Positions 27,503 to 36,128 of a stretch of DNA of 64,000 nt are shown here, in pieces (positions within the stretch are counted from its first letter, which is position 1; each line of letters starts with the position of its first letter). Below the pieces are notes generated by a model. It worked only from the letters and a program-made list of their open reading frames with translations. It was not told the origin of the DNA and did no database searches. Both the position numbers and the translations under genes were made by a program. This stretch comes from Calothrix sp. NIES-2098 (GTDB lineage: Bacteria > Cyanobacteriota > Cyanobacteriia > Cyanobacteriales > Nostocaceae): positions 1,610,001 to 1,674,000 of the forward strand of contig AP018172.1 of assembly GCA_002368175.1 (NCBI GenBank), written 5' to 3'.

Positions 27503-28441
27503 TTGAGTAACGAAAATCTTACACTCAAGAAAATAAAGAACGAGATCAGTGGTACGGTGTTTTCTTTACCGTACTACGTGGCTCGCGAGCAGGGCTATTT
27601 TGCCGATGAGGGGCTAGATATCGAGTTTGTTCAACGAGGTTATGGCGATCGCTCACCCGGTATCCAACTGATTGACGATCATCGGTTAGTGAGTTCTTTT
27701 GGTGGCCCATCACTGTTCGAGCAAGGTGAAAGCAGCCTCTATCGTGCTTGTGAATGGGGACAAGTGCGTCGTACTTATGATAGTTCCCGTGGTGGACAAG
27801 TTGTGGCAAAACGTGCGGCGATCGCTAGCCAAGCAATTATTGTCCGGCCAGACTCCCCCTACAATATCCCACAGGATTTAGCTAACGTTCCCGTGGGCGT
27901 AAACTTTCACCACGGCTCCCACTATATCGCTATCCAAACCCTTGAAGGTTTCTTACCCAAAGAGGAAATCAAAGTAGTACATATAGATGGTGGTGGCGAT
28001 CGCAAACGCTTCAACCGATTTGTAGCTCTGCGTGATGGGTTAGTTGATGCAGTTGCAGTCATGGAGCCTTGGATTACAGTAGGCGAAAAACTAGGCTACA
28101 AAATCATTGCCGAGGCTCACTATGTAGGGTTGGAAATTGGTAGTCCAGAACTAGATCAAGAAACCTTCGAGGCGATCAATAAGGCAATCCGTCGAGCAGT
28201 GAAGGATTTACAAGCCGATCCCATCCGCTATGTGAAGTATCTCATTGATGACGTAGCTGAGGATATTGTAAGCCTTGAGCCTTCAGACTTTCGTCGTAAC
28301 CGACTACGCTACGTAGATCCAGCACCATACCCAGAAGCCGACTTCCGTCGTACCTACAATTGGATGGTAGAGTGGGGACTCATCGAGCCTGATGCCACTT
28401 TCAAACAGATTGTAGATAACCGAGTTGTCGCGCTGACATAG
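27503..28441 (+). CDS. NMT1/SsuA-fold solute-binding-like protein lacking a signal peptide
   Basis: A 312-residue protein of the sulfonate/nitrate/thiamine-precursor binding fold: LPYYVAREQGYFADEGLDIE near the N-terminus, VSSFGGPSLFEQGESS, ANVPVGVNFHHGSHYIA, and GLVDAVAVMEPWITVGEKLG. Unlike the other binding proteins here it has no hydrophobic leader or lipobox; translation starts at TTG 27503, fixed by AAGGAG 7 bases upstream, and begins MSNENLTLKK. It should therefore stay in the cytoplasm. That fits either a cytosolic sensor/carrier or an enzyme on this fold; the desulfinase DszB is a known precedent, but DszB's catalytic Cys is not visible at the aligned place. It leads the island, ahead of the SsuA-B-C genes. 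Confidence 0.75.
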   Translation: MSNENLTLKKIKNEISGTVFSLPYYVAREQGYFADEGLDIEFVQRGYGDRSPGIQLIDDHRLVSSFGGPSLFEQGESSLYRACEWGQVRRTYDSSRGGQVVAKRAAIASQAIIVRPDSPYNIPQDLANVPVGVNFHHGSHYIAIQTLEGFLPKEEIKVVHIDGGGDRKRFNRFVALRDGLVDAVAVMEPWITVGEKLGYKIIAEAHYVGLEIGSPELDQETFEAINKAIRRAVKDLQADPIRYVKYLIDDVAEDIVSLEPSDFRRNRLRYVDPAPYPEADFRRTYNWMVEWGLIEPDATFKQIVDNRVVALT

Positions 28442-28772
28442 TACTGAAAAAGTTTCTGGAGACTAGTAGCGCAAGGCGGAATTCAAAATTCAAAATGAAT
28501 ATAGCGTCAGTGTTGCGTTTATTTGGGATAGAGAGTTTATTTCTGCCGTGCTGTACTAGTCTTATAGCCAAACTCAATACACACACATAAAAATTGGGGC
28601 AAGGAGCATTTAAAACTTCAGAATATCAGGTTCAGAATATCTATCTGATACTGATTGAAAAAAAGAATGCAACAGAGATATAGTCTCAGACTTTGCTGAA
28701 GATTTTTTGCTTTCTGAATTTTGAATTATTTGCCTCAATCTTTTCTCATTGAAATCGCTCTTGAATCTCCCA
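28442..28772. other. Intergenic stretch before the first ssuA-like gene
   Basis: About 330 bases carrying an AATTCAAAATTCAAAAT heptamer repeat near 28480 and otherwise AT-rich DNA. It probably holds a promoter. No gene seen. Confidence 0.4.
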
Positions 28773-29798
28773 ATGTATACACGTAGAAACTTTTTAAAAT
28801 ATGCGTCCATAGGAGCAACCACCGCTCTAGCTACAATGGGTTGGGACAGCATCATCCAGCCCGCAGCCAGTCAGGGAACTATTAATGTCAAGTTGGGAGC
28901 AGTAACTGGTATTAACTCCATTGATGTTTGGATTCCCGAAGATTTAGGTTTTTTCCAAGCTGCTGGTTTAAATGCAGAAGTAATTACATTTCAAAGTAGT
29001 GCCAAAATGCGAGATGCTTTGATTGCTGGAGAAATTGATTTCTCGGCACAAGCACCTTTACATGTTTATCTGTCTCGCCTGAAAGGTGTACCTTTGAATG
29101 TTGTAGCTAATCGTCGCAATCTTGTTGATACTTCTTTAATTGTACGTTCTGATTTACGCTCTCAAATTAAGTCAGTTGCTGACCTTAAAGGTAGAAGAAT
29201 TTCGGCAGGTGAAATTGGTACTTGGAGTTGGGCAGTATTAGTCAAATATCTGCGTCAAAATGGTCTGAGCGATAAAGATGTTGAATATGTGCAAAGTACA
29301 ACTGCATCTACCTATAGCCTGCTAAAAACTCGTCAGGCTGATGCAGCTATTGCAGGTGCGCCTGATTTGCACAGATTACTTAAAGAAGGAACAGTATTTC
29401 AACTACTAAATGCCCTCGATCCCAAGGTGCATCAAAAATATTTTGGTGCTAGGGAAGCTATGACTCGTGCATGGCTCAGTCATCAGCGCGTCACTGAGCA
29501 AAAACCCGAAGCAGTTAAAAGGTTGATTGTTGCAGTCAATCGCACTTTCACATATATGCACCAAACTCAGCCAGAACAAATCCTCAAAGCAGTGGGTAAA
29601 CGCTTTGATAGTGCAAATTTAGATGCTATTTTGACAGGTCTTCGTACTGAACTCAAGCGCTCAGTTCCCAAAAATGCCTCGATTAGTCAGTCTGCATATC
29701 TTGCAGATCAAAAAGTATTTTACGACACGGGAATTATTAAGAAATTAGTTCCCTATTCTCAAGCAGTGTTCGATAAATTTGCTGGAAATAGAGCATAG
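28773..29798 (+). CDS. ssuA: Aliphatic sulfonate ABC transporter, solute-binding protein (Tat-type signal)
   Basis: SsuA-like periplasmic binding protein. From ATG 28773 it begins MYTRRNFLKYASIG, a twin-arginine type signal, cleaved probably near PAASQG; an upstream TTG at 28749 would add 8 residues. The mature part has INVKLGAVTGINSIDVWIPE, then DLGFFQAAGLNAEV, ADLKGRRISAGEIGTWSW and RQADAAIAGAPDLHRLLKEG. It is followed by an ATPase and a permease gene on the same strand, a complete importer. The ligand is probably a sulfonate, but nitrate- or taurine-type compounds share the fold. Confidence 0.85.
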   Translation: MYTRRNFLKYASIGATTALATMGWDSIIQPAASQGTINVKLGAVTGINSIDVWIPEDLGFFQAAGLNAEVITFQSSAKMRDALIAGEIDFSAQAPLHVYLSRLKGVPLNVVANRRNLVDTSLIVRSDLRSQIKSVADLKGRRISAGEIGTWSWAVLVKYLRQNGLSDKDVEYVQSTTASTYSLLKTRQADAAIAGAPDLHRLLKEGTVFQLLNALDPKVHQKYFGAREAMTRAWLSHQRVTEQKPEAVKRLIVAVNRTFTYMHQTQPEQILKAVGKRFDSANLDAILTGLRTELKRSVPKNASISQSAYLADQKVFYDTGIIKKLVPYSQAVFDKFAGNRA

Positions 29799-29803
29799 TA
29801 AAC

Positions 29804-29829
29804 AATTCAAAATTCAAAATTCAAAATTA
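29804..29829. repeat. AAAATTC heptamer tandem repeat
   Basis: About three and a half copies of the 7-base unit lie between the binding-protein gene and the ATPase gene. The same unit appears at 46506-46539. Confidence 0.6.
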
Positions 29830-29867
29830 AGAAACTATAAAGGAGGTTAGTATTACTAATTTATCAT

Positions 29868-29897
29868 CCCAATACCCCATGCCCTATGCCCTATGCC
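29868..29897. repeat. CCCTATG-type heptamer array abutting the ssuB start
   Basis: The units CCCCATG, CCCTATG and CCCTATG run directly into the annotated start ATG 29893. A strong GGAGG at 29842-29846 lies upstream of the array with no start codon at the proper distance, as if the array had been inserted between the ribosome site and the start. Confidence 0.5.
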
Positions 29898-30690
29898 CAA
29901 TTCAATGATTGAAACTCAAAATCTCTCCATTTCTTATTGGAGTAAAAATAAGCGGATTGAAGCTTTACATGATGTCAGTTTGAGCATCAATGCTGGTGAA
30001 TTTGTCACACTTATTGGCCCTAGTGGTTGCGGTAAGAGTACATTATTAAATGTGATTGCAGGGTTAATTAGTTCTGGTACAGAGGTACAAGGGACTTTTA
30101 ATACCAGTGGTATCAAACAAATTGGCTACTTGTTTCAAAAGCAAACTTTGCTACCCTGGCGCACAGTTTTAGATAATGTTACGGCTCCTTTAGAGATTCG
30201 TGGTGTATCTCGAACTGAAGGAAGAAGAAAAGCCTTAGCGCTACTGGAAAAATATGGTTTGTCTGGTTTTGAACATAGTTTTCCCAGAGAACTATCGGGG
30301 GGTATGCAGCAGCGTGTGTTGCTGATTCGGACGCTGATTTATGAACCCGATGTAGTTTTACTTGATGAACCTCTGAGTAGTCTAGATGCTCAAACACGCG
30401 CTTTGTTACAGGATGAATTTTTGCGATTATGGCGTGATACAGGATGTACCTTTTTATTGGTAACTCATGACCTGGATGAAGCGATCGCACTTTCCCAGAG
30501 AGTATTTTTATTAAGCTCCCGTCCTGGCACAATTGTCAAGGAATTTGAGATTAATTTACCAAAAGACCGATCTGCGATCGCGATTCGCACTGATTCTCAA
30601 TTTCAAACTATCCAGCGTGAGATGTGGTCAGATTTAACTAAACAGGTATTACAACAACAAGACCAAGGATTCGCACTCTTTCAACGCTAA
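29893..30690 (+). CDS. ssuB: Sulfonate-type ABC transporter ATP-binding protein
   Basis: ATPase of the importer encoded by its neighbours, acting at the inner face of the cytoplasmic membrane. Walker A is GPSGCGKST, the Q-loop lies in FQKQTLLPWRTV, the signature is LSGGMQQR, Walker B is VVLLDEPLSSLD and the switch histidine is in LLVTHDLDEA. The 265-aa length is normal. ATG 29893 and ATG 29905 (MIETQNLSISY) are both possible starts; the first falls in a heptamer repeat. The permease gene begins 12 bases after this gene, so the two are co-transcribed. Confidence 0.9.
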   Translation: MPNSMIETQNLSISYWSKNKRIEALHDVSLSINAGEFVTLIGPSGCGKSTLLNVIAGLISSGTEVQGTFNTSGIKQIGYLFQKQTLLPWRTVLDNVTAPLEIRGVSRTEGRRKALALLEKYGLSGFEHSFPRELSGGMQQRVLLIRTLIYEPDVVLLDEPLSSLDAQTRALLQDEFLRLWRDTGCTFLLVTHDLDEAIALSQRVFLLSSRPGTIVKEFEINLPKDRSAIAIRTDSQFQTIQREMWSDLTKQVLQQQDQGFALFQR

Positions 30691-30701
30691 CAAAGAATAA
30701 C

Positions 30702-31586
30702 ATGAGAACTACCCGCAATCCCAGCGTATCTGTTGAACAATCTGCGCTTTCTGCTAATCATAAACAGACAAAAATTTCTGGTTCTATTCCCAACACAATT
30801 ACCTGGGGTCAACGCATAATACAATTAGCAATCCAACTCACGCCTTTAGTAGTAATTTTAGTTATTTGGGAACTGGGTACAGGCGCGTTTGGCGTTCCTC
30901 AATTTATTGAACCTGCTCTTGTTGGTAAACCAAGTCTGATTGTCAAAGAATTACAGCAACTATTTTCTGAAGGAACAGTATTTAAACACGTCTTTGTCAC
31001 CTTTCAAGAAGCGATGGGTGGGCTAATTTTAGCCATGACTGGAGGTATAAGTTTAGGAATTTTATTAGCTTATTCTCCACAAGGAGCAATTATAACTTTA
31101 CCTTACGTCCAAGTCTTTAATTCTATACCTCGTATTGCCCTAGCGCCCTTTTTTATTGTTTGGTTTGGTATAGGATTACTCTCCAAAATTTTGCTTGCAG
31201 CTTTAGCCGCTTTTTTCCCCATCTTTTTTACCACATATCAAGGACTTCAGAGCATAGAACGCGAATTAGTTGCAGCATTTCAAGTCATGGGTGCTAATCG
31301 CTGGCAAATATTACGGATGGTTGTATTACCTTCAGTTCTGAGTTGGGTAATTGCAGGGATTCGCACAAGTTTAGGTATGGCTTTAGTCGGTGCGCTTGTA
31401 GCTGAATATATCGGTTCTACTAAAGGTTTAGGTTATCTCTTAATGGCAGCACAAGGAACATTGAATGTTGATAAAGCTTGGTCAATATTAATAGTTTTAG
31501 CATTTATTAGTGTTTTACTCGATTGGGGCGTTCGGGTTTTAGAAGCGTATCTTTTACGCTGGCGACCTAATACTAGAGAATTGTAA
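30702..31586 (+). CDS. ssuC: Sulfonate-type ABC transporter permease
   Basis: Membrane component of the importer, with six or so transmembrane helices. The N-terminal tail is polar for 35 residues, followed by LAIQLTPLVVILVIWELGTG. The BPD-transport signature linking to the ATPase is seen as VAAFQVMGANRWQILRMVVLP, and the region GIRTSLGMALVGALVAEYIG matches SsuC/TauC/NrtB-type permeases. The length of 294 aa is typical. It closes the plus-strand SsuA-B-C set. Confidence 0.9.
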   Translation: MRTTRNPSVSVEQSALSANHKQTKISGSIPNTITWGQRIIQLAIQLTPLVVILVIWELGTGAFGVPQFIEPALVGKPSLIVKELQQLFSEGTVFKHVFVTFQEAMGGLILAMTGGISLGILLAYSPQGAIITLPYVQVFNSIPRIALAPFFIVWFGIGLLSKILLAALAAFFPIFFTTYQGLQSIERELVAAFQVMGANRWQILRMVVLPSVLSWVIAGIRTSLGMALVGALVAEYIGSTKGLGYLLMAAQGTLNVDKAWSILIVLAFISVLLDWGVRVLEAYLLRWRPNTREL

Positions 31587-31674
31587 AGGGAGCATCCACT
31601 TTAGCAAAAATGATCCGGATTTTTCAGTGAGCAAGCAGGGAGAAATACGGTATTGCTAAATCGATATAAAAGAA

Positions 31675-32142
31675 ATGGAATTAATCTCATACAGTTACGA
31701 ATCCCAGGCTAGTTTAGAAGAATTTTTGGAAATAATGTATTCGTACAGAGGATATAAATTTGATCCAACTGGCTTACATGCGGATATAAGAAATATTAAA
31801 AATATATACCAAAATCCAGGTGGAAACTTCTGGATAATGATTGAAAATGGCGCAGTAATTGGAAGTATTGGATTAAAGATATTAAACAAAATAGATAAAA
31901 TAGGAGAGATTAAAAGATACTTTGTTTTACCTTTGTATCAGGGTAAAGGAATAGGTAAATTATTAATAAAACATTTATTATTGAATGCCCAAAAAACCGA
32001 ATTAAATATATTAAGGTTGGATACGATGAGAAAATCTATTGCAGCCAGGAAGATATTTGAAAAATATGGATTTCAAGAAATTAATAAATATAATGATAAT
32101 GAAATAGCAGAAATATTTATGGAACTCAAATTAAAAATTTAA
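31675..32142 (+). CDS. GNAT family N-acetyltransferase
   Basis: A 155-residue acetyl-CoA-dependent acetyltransferase fold protein. Motif A is visible as YFVLPLYQGKGIGKLLIKHL, with the Q-x-x-G-x-G acetyl-CoA loop, followed by LNILRLDTMRKSIAARKIFEKYGF, the usual end of the fold. The substrate is unknown. The gene is much richer in A and T than its neighbours (many ATA, AAA and TTA codons), which suggests separate acquisition. Confidence 0.85.
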   Translation: MELISYSYESQASLEEFLEIMYSYRGYKFDPTGLHADIRNIKNIYQNPGGNFWIMIENGAVIGSIGLKILNKIDKIGEIKRYFVLPLYQGKGIGKLLIKHLLLNAQKTELNILRLDTMRKSIAARKIFEKYGFQEINKYNDNEIAEIFMELKLKI

Positions 32143-32174
32143 AAATTAAAAACAAAAAAAGAAGACCAACATAA

Positions 32175-32339
32175 GCCCAAGCAATTCTCACCCTGCAAGC
32201 AGCCTATGGATTAAAAGACAATAAGCTGATTGTATTTAGCGATCGTAACAATGATATTGAAATGTTTCAAATTGCCGATAGTGTGGTGCGATATATCCAT
32301 CAAGATTGGACGCAACTGACCTTATTGAAATTAGTGTAG
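32175..32339 (+). pseudogene. C-terminal fragment of a HAD-type hydrolase
   Basis: A 54-codon open stretch with no start codon, preceded by an in-frame TAA. It reads LQAAYGLKDNKLIVFSDRNN followed by DIEMFQIADSV, which matches the last conserved motif of Cof-type HAD phosphatases (G/S-D-x-x-N-D-I-x-M). The rest of the gene is absent. It looks like a relic left by rearrangement. Confidence 0.5.
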
Positions 32340-32924
32340 AATGTCAGGCGATCGCAAAACACTATGTCAGATTTATATATTTTTTGTTGCAAAATATTTA
32401 ACTTGTCTTCATCAACACGGACATAACTAATAGTCCAACAGATATGATACTTATTTGTTGCTTTTTCTAACTTTCCTCTTACCAATTGTAGGGTGGGTAA
32501 AACCCACTCTACTTTTTAAATAACTGCCTTAGTGTCTAAAAGAATCTTAGGAAAATCGGTCTTTCTTTCTAGTAATAAGTAAAAGTCAAATACTAAATTG
32601 GCTGAATTTGAACCTAGAAAAAATTGATAAAAATTCCCCTTTATAATTGTGATCTCATTACATATTTGAGTGCAAAATATAACTACCTAAAACCCAACAT
32701 TATCTCTCTTTTGCTACTACGGGGGGAGTATAATCAGGAAGGAAATTGGAAATAGTAAAGGGGATGGTTACGCCACGCACAGAGGCAGTAAGCACAGTCG
32801 CATTTATCGATAGCTACTGTCAACACTAGAAACAACTTTAATATTTTGTGAAACTTGCGTAAGCCCTATAGATATCAAAGTGTATTGGCATTTAAATTCA
32901 TTCCTCAATTATTGTCTGGTCTGG
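32340..32924. other. Intergenic region between plus- and minus-strand parts of the island
   Basis: About 585 bases where the two converging blocks meet. Apart from the hairpin at 32488-32517 I see only AT-rich DNA and a TTGCGTAAGCCCT near 32851, resembling one end of the family 1 MITE without a partner. No gene. Confidence 0.45.
32488..32517 (+). terminator. Strong hairpin with T-run (repeat-type terminator)
   Basis: GTAGGGTGGGT (32488-32498) pairs with ACCCACTCTAC (32502-32512) over 11 positions with one G-T wobble and an AAA loop, followed by TTTTT. Hairpins of this GTAGGGTGGG type recur in cyanobacterial genomes. Here it could stop plus-strand transcription. Confidence 0.55.
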
Positions 32925-34106
32925 TTACAGTCTCAGTCCTGCCTCTTTGAGTAGTGGTAAAACGCGCTTACCAAAGAAATCAAGATCCGGCTCGAAATCA
33001 TAAAAGGCGAGTTGGAAACCATCAACACCAGCTTTATTTAGTTGCAAGAGTTGCTCAGTAATTTGCTCTGGCGAACCAATCAATTGAACATTACCACCGA
33101 TCGCACTACCGACACCATGACGTAGATTGCCCTTCTGATGTCCTCTCCAGGCGTGTGCATCGCTAGTGAAACGAGAACGTCCAGCTATCGACTCGCGATC
33201 GGCTTGATCAATAATTGCTTGGGCGTATGCTTCTGCTTCTTTTTCTGTCTCACGCACAACAATCAGAGGATTTAGCAAAGTCCTTACTTGTCGCCCCTTG
33301 TCTATCGCCGACTGTTTGACGCGGGCGGTGTGTGCTGGTAATGATGCAAGTGCGCTTTCAATATCGCCACCAGCAGGACTAGTAATAAACACGATATCAG
33401 AGTGGCGACCAGCGAAATTGATACCAGCGTCCGAACCAGTAGCATTGACCAGGATAGGCCGTCCATAAAGTGGTCGGGGGCTAATATAGGCATCTTTAAA
33501 CTGCCAGGAAGACTGACTTGTGTAAGAAAAATTCTCCGTTTCCGACCATAGCCGTTCTAAGACAGTGACAAATTCATCAGCGAGTTCATAATGGCGATCG
33601 TGTTCGATTTGACTCCAACCGAATAGTTCATGTTCATAAGCACGGTGTCCAGTCACCACATTAATTCCCCAGCGACCTTGGGAAATGTGGTCAAGAGTTG
33701 CACCAAATTTAGCCAGATGGACAGGATGCCAAGGGCCGTAAAGAACGTGAATTGTAGCAATTAAAATAATGCGTGAAGTAATACTGGCAAGGGATGCAGT
33801 AGCGATAAATGCATCTAAACCAGCTTCTGTGCGTGTGGGGCCAAGTCCGCCCTTTGGTTGCCAATGAGAGTAACCAAACACCAAGTCAAAACCCAATTCT
33901 TCCGCCTTTTGGGTCAGCTTGGCATTGTAATCAAATGACCAATCGGTAGTGCGTGGTAGAGTTGACGAACTCCAGCCACCATGATGAATTGGCAAGAATA
34001 ATCCTAGTAGAATAGGTTGCTTGAGAGCTTGGGATAATGGACTTTCAAGATAGTCTGCGGGGCCGATAATACTTGTTTTTGAGGAAGTAGTGTCAATTGC
34101 AGTCAT
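32925..34106 (-). CDS. LLM class flavin-dependent monooxygenase, SfnG/SsuD-like
   Basis: FMNH2-dependent monooxygenase of the bacterial luciferase fold (393 aa), predicted to cleave C-S bonds of sulfonates or dimethylsulfone. The stretch TTDWSFDYNAKLTQKAEELG resembles SfnG (dimethylsulfone monooxygenase). ATIDHISQ-type wording appears as FGATLDHISQGRWGINVVTG, and HDRHYELADEF is the usual phosphate-binding region. IGSPEQITEQLLQLNKAGVD near the end is typical of SsuD/MsuD. It is the last gene of the minus-strand block. A flavin reductase is needed but none is encoded nearby. The exact substrate is uncertain. Confidence 0.82.
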   Translation of the reverse strand: MTAIDTTSSKTSIIGPADYLESPLSQALKQPILLGLFLPIHHGGWSSSTLPRTTDWSFDYNAKLTQKAEELGFDLVFGYSHWQPKGGLGPTRTEAGLDAFIATASLASITSRIILIATIHVLYGPWHPVHLAKFGATLDHISQGRWGINVVTGHRAYEHELFGWSQIEHDRHYELADEFVTVLERLWSETENFSYTSQSSWQFKDAYISPRPLYGRPILVNATGSDAGINFAGRHSDIVFITSPAGGDIESALASLPAHTARVKQSAIDKGRQVRTLLNPLIVVRETEKEAEAYAQAIIDQADRESIAGRSRFTSDAHAWRGHQKGNLRHGVGSAIGGNVQLIGSPEQITEQLLQLNKAGVDGFQLAFYDFEPDLDFFGKRVLPLLKEAGLRL

Positions 34107-34126
34107 AGCTCAGTTTTCTCCTCTAA

Positions 34127-34951
34127 TTAATCATCTACACTCACGAGTTTTGGTAGCTGATCTATGGGAATATCCAATAAATAAGCAAGAACTTCTCTGC
34201 GCCAAGCGTCGTAGATAGCACCGACTTGTGGGATATAATCAATACCTGCGGACAGATAAGCTTTCTGCCAGTAATATTTTTTTAATATGGGACTGCGCCG
34301 CCGTTGAAACTCTTCATCCACTTCTAGAAATTGTGATGCTAACTCAGCTTTTTCATTAGCTGATGCGCGATCGTAGCGGTCTTTCCACCAATCAATCACC
34401 GCAAAACGATGGACGGCTTCATCAGGTAATACTCTTTCTGCAAAGTAGCTAGAGGTTTGCGGGTCTTTAATGCGACCGACTTTACCATTTAATAAGAATG
34501 TACCAACGTTGTGAAGTTCGTAATGTAATTGAAAAGCGGCAAATCCTAACCAATCTCGAATGGGTAGATCGCCCAATCCTTCCCACTGTTCTTGAATGAG
34601 TTGATTAACTTCATCAACGGGATCGTATCCCAGCAATTCTTGTGCCCTTAACAAACTATCAAGGGCGTGTGCGCCATCATCTGCCAATTGTCGGCTTAAA
34701 GATAACTGCCAGTGCAGATCGTCAATAATGGGGCCAATAGCTTTGGCGATCGCTTGGACAATAAACAAATCATGAGCCGCGCCAAAAACTCGATATTGAC
34801 CTACATTGGCGATTTCTTCTGGCGTTTGTGGGGGACGGGTTTGCGATCTATCTACTATAGGCAAGTTAGGAGCATATTCAGCAACTAGGCGATCGAGGAG
34901 TTGAGTTTCATATTCTGCATTCCAGGTTGGTTTTGATAAAGTTGCAGTCAT
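34127..34951 (-). CDS. Ferritin-like putative di-iron protein, paralog 1
   Basis: A 274-residue helical protein with no assigned function, one of three paralogs in the island. It has a metal-ligand pattern in four helices: H60-D61 (GAAHDLFIVQ), D92 and H95 (ADDGAH), E145 and H147 (HYELH), and E178/H181 (LPDEAVHR). This spacing fits a ferritin-like or haem-oxygenase-like di-iron oxygenase. The conserved tail YDAWRREVLAYLLDIP follows. The start at ATG 34951 is fixed by AGGAG 8 bases upstream; an in-frame ATG at 34990 is ignored. It lies between an SsuA-like gene and the SfnG-like gene. Confidence 0.75.
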   Translation of the reverse strand: MTATLSKPTWNAEYETQLLDRLVAEYAPNLPIVDRSQTRPPQTPEEIANVGQYRVFGAAHDLFIVQAIAKAIGPIIDDLHWQLSLSRQLADDGAHALDSLLRAQELLGYDPVDEVNQLIQEQWEGLGDLPIRDWLGFAAFQLHYELHNVGTFLLNGKVGRIKDPQTSSYFAERVLPDEAVHRFAVIDWWKDRYDRASANEKAELASQFLEVDEEFQRRRSPILKKYYWQKAYLSAGIDYIPQVGAIYDAWRREVLAYLLDIPIDQLPKLVSVDD

Positions 34952-35013
34952 TGTGAATCTCCTGATTGATTGTTTATCGATCTCATGCACAGATTGATTC
35001 GCCCCTAGAGTAA

Positions 35014-35036
35014 GGGCATAGCGTTATGCTATGTCT
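35014..35036. promoter_or_regulatory. Hairpin between the binding-protein gene and the ferritin-like gene
   Basis: CATAGC (35017-35022) and GCTATG (35028-35033) form a perfect stem around GTTAT, extendable by wobble pairs. It lies in an 88-base gap inside the presumed transcript. It could be an RNA-processing or attenuation hairpin. Confidence 0.35.
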
Positions 35037-35039
35037 TTC

Positions 35040-36125
35040 CTAATTCACCGCAGGACAGACTGCTGAAGCCACATCTACCCGTTTGGGAATAACTTTTTGT
35101 TCCACCATCCAATCAGCAACTTCTTGGATATCAGCAATTACCTTCGCATCAAAAGGCCGTACTTGTTCAGGTGGTCGGTTAGCAACTACTCGTTTAATGA
35201 CAGGAGCCGATAACCCCATCGCTTTTTCTAAGATGGTGGCAGACTTTTCGGGATTGTTAGTTGCCCATTCTCCCTCTTGTTTGAGGATGTCTATAATCGC
35301 TTTTACTGCTTGAGGATGTTCAGCTAATACGGGACGACGAACTACATAGACTCCATAGCTAGGAGCAGGATTGTTTTCTACAAGACGACGAGCGCCATAC
35401 TGCTCTTCTGCTGTTGAAAGTCCTGGGTCCCAAATTGCCCAGGCATCTACATGTCCTTGAAGGAAAGCAGGTAGAGCGTCAGTTGGCCCCAGATAAACTC
35501 GCTCAACTTTGTTTTCAGGTATCTTCGCCTGTTTCAGTGCTTGTAGAAGTGCAAGTTCACCCCCTCCCCCCTTATTAACCGCAACTTTTTTACCTACCAA
35601 ATCGCTAACCTGGCGCACCGGAGAATTTTTTGGGATCACAATAGTTTGTGATTTTAGATCTGGAGGACGATATGCAATTAAACAAATGTCTGCGCCACCT
35701 GCTAGACCCGTAATCGCTGGAATACTGCCACCTGAAGCAATATCTGTACTCCGGGCGTTGAGTGTTTCTAAAAGAGGGGCAAAGTTAGGGAAAGGGCCTA
35801 CCCAGTTAATTTGAATATTTTGAGAGGCGAGGTCTTTTTCTAGAGTGCCACGTTCTCTGACAATTGGGAGTAATGCCCACTTGACGTAACCAATTTTGAT
35901 GGTGGTGGAATTTCCATTTTTAGCAGACTGATTGACTGCGGAGGCTTGGGGTTGACTATTAGCAGACGTAGTGGCGGATTGATCACTTTTGGCGGAACTG
36001 CAAGCAGTTGTCAGTAGACTGGAGCCAAAAACAACAGCGAGAAATAAAAGGGTTTTTTTCCAAGAACAGACAGGGAGAGTATTTTTTTGATGTCTTCCTA
36101 TCTGCTTGTTAGGTTCATGAGTCAT
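35040..36125 (-). CDS. Aliphatic sulfonate ABC transporter, solute-binding lipoprotein
   Basis: SsuA-like binding protein of 361 residues with a long polar N-region, a hydrophobic core (LLFLAVVFGSSLLTTAC) and lipobox cysteine C42. The mature part reads IKIGYVKWALLPIVRERGTL, then NFAPLLETLNARSTDIASGG, SDLVGKKVAVNKGGGGELAL and VDAWAIWDPGLSTAEEQYGA, all hallmarks of sulfonate/nitrate binding proteins. No ATPase or permease follows directly; it presumably feeds one of the two complete transporters in the island. Its start is 3 bases after the end of the LLM gene upstream, so the two are co-transcribed. Confidence 0.87.
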   Translation of the reverse strand: MTHEPNKQIGRHQKNTLPVCSWKKTLLFLAVVFGSSLLTTACSSAKSDQSATTSANSQPQASAVNQSAKNGNSTTIKIGYVKWALLPIVRERGTLEKDLASQNIQINWVGPFPNFAPLLETLNARSTDIASGGSIPAITGLAGGADICLIAYRPPDLKSQTIVIPKNSPVRQVSDLVGKKVAVNKGGGGELALLQALKQAKIPENKVERVYLGPTDALPAFLQGHVDAWAIWDPGLSTAEEQYGARRLVENNPAPSYGVYVVRRPVLAEHPQAVKAIIDILKQEGEWATNNPEKSATILEKAMGLSAPVIKRVVANRPPEQVRPFDAKVIADIQEVADWMVEQKVIPKRVDVASAVCPAVN

Positions 36126-36128
36126 ATA

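Noticed and set aside
27259..27510. Plus-strand open frame of 83 codons before the first sulfur gene
   Set aside because: It runs through a MITE-like element and a nested repeat, and overlaps the well-supported TTG start at 27503.
27503..28441. Direct assignment as a DszB-type desulfinase
   Set aside because: By eye alignment places no cysteine at the DszB catalytic position and the arginine of RFGG is replaced; only the fold and missing signal peptide are shared.
29842..29880. Longer ssuB using the GGAGG site
   Set aside because: An in-frame TAA at 29857 lies between the site and the conserved protein.
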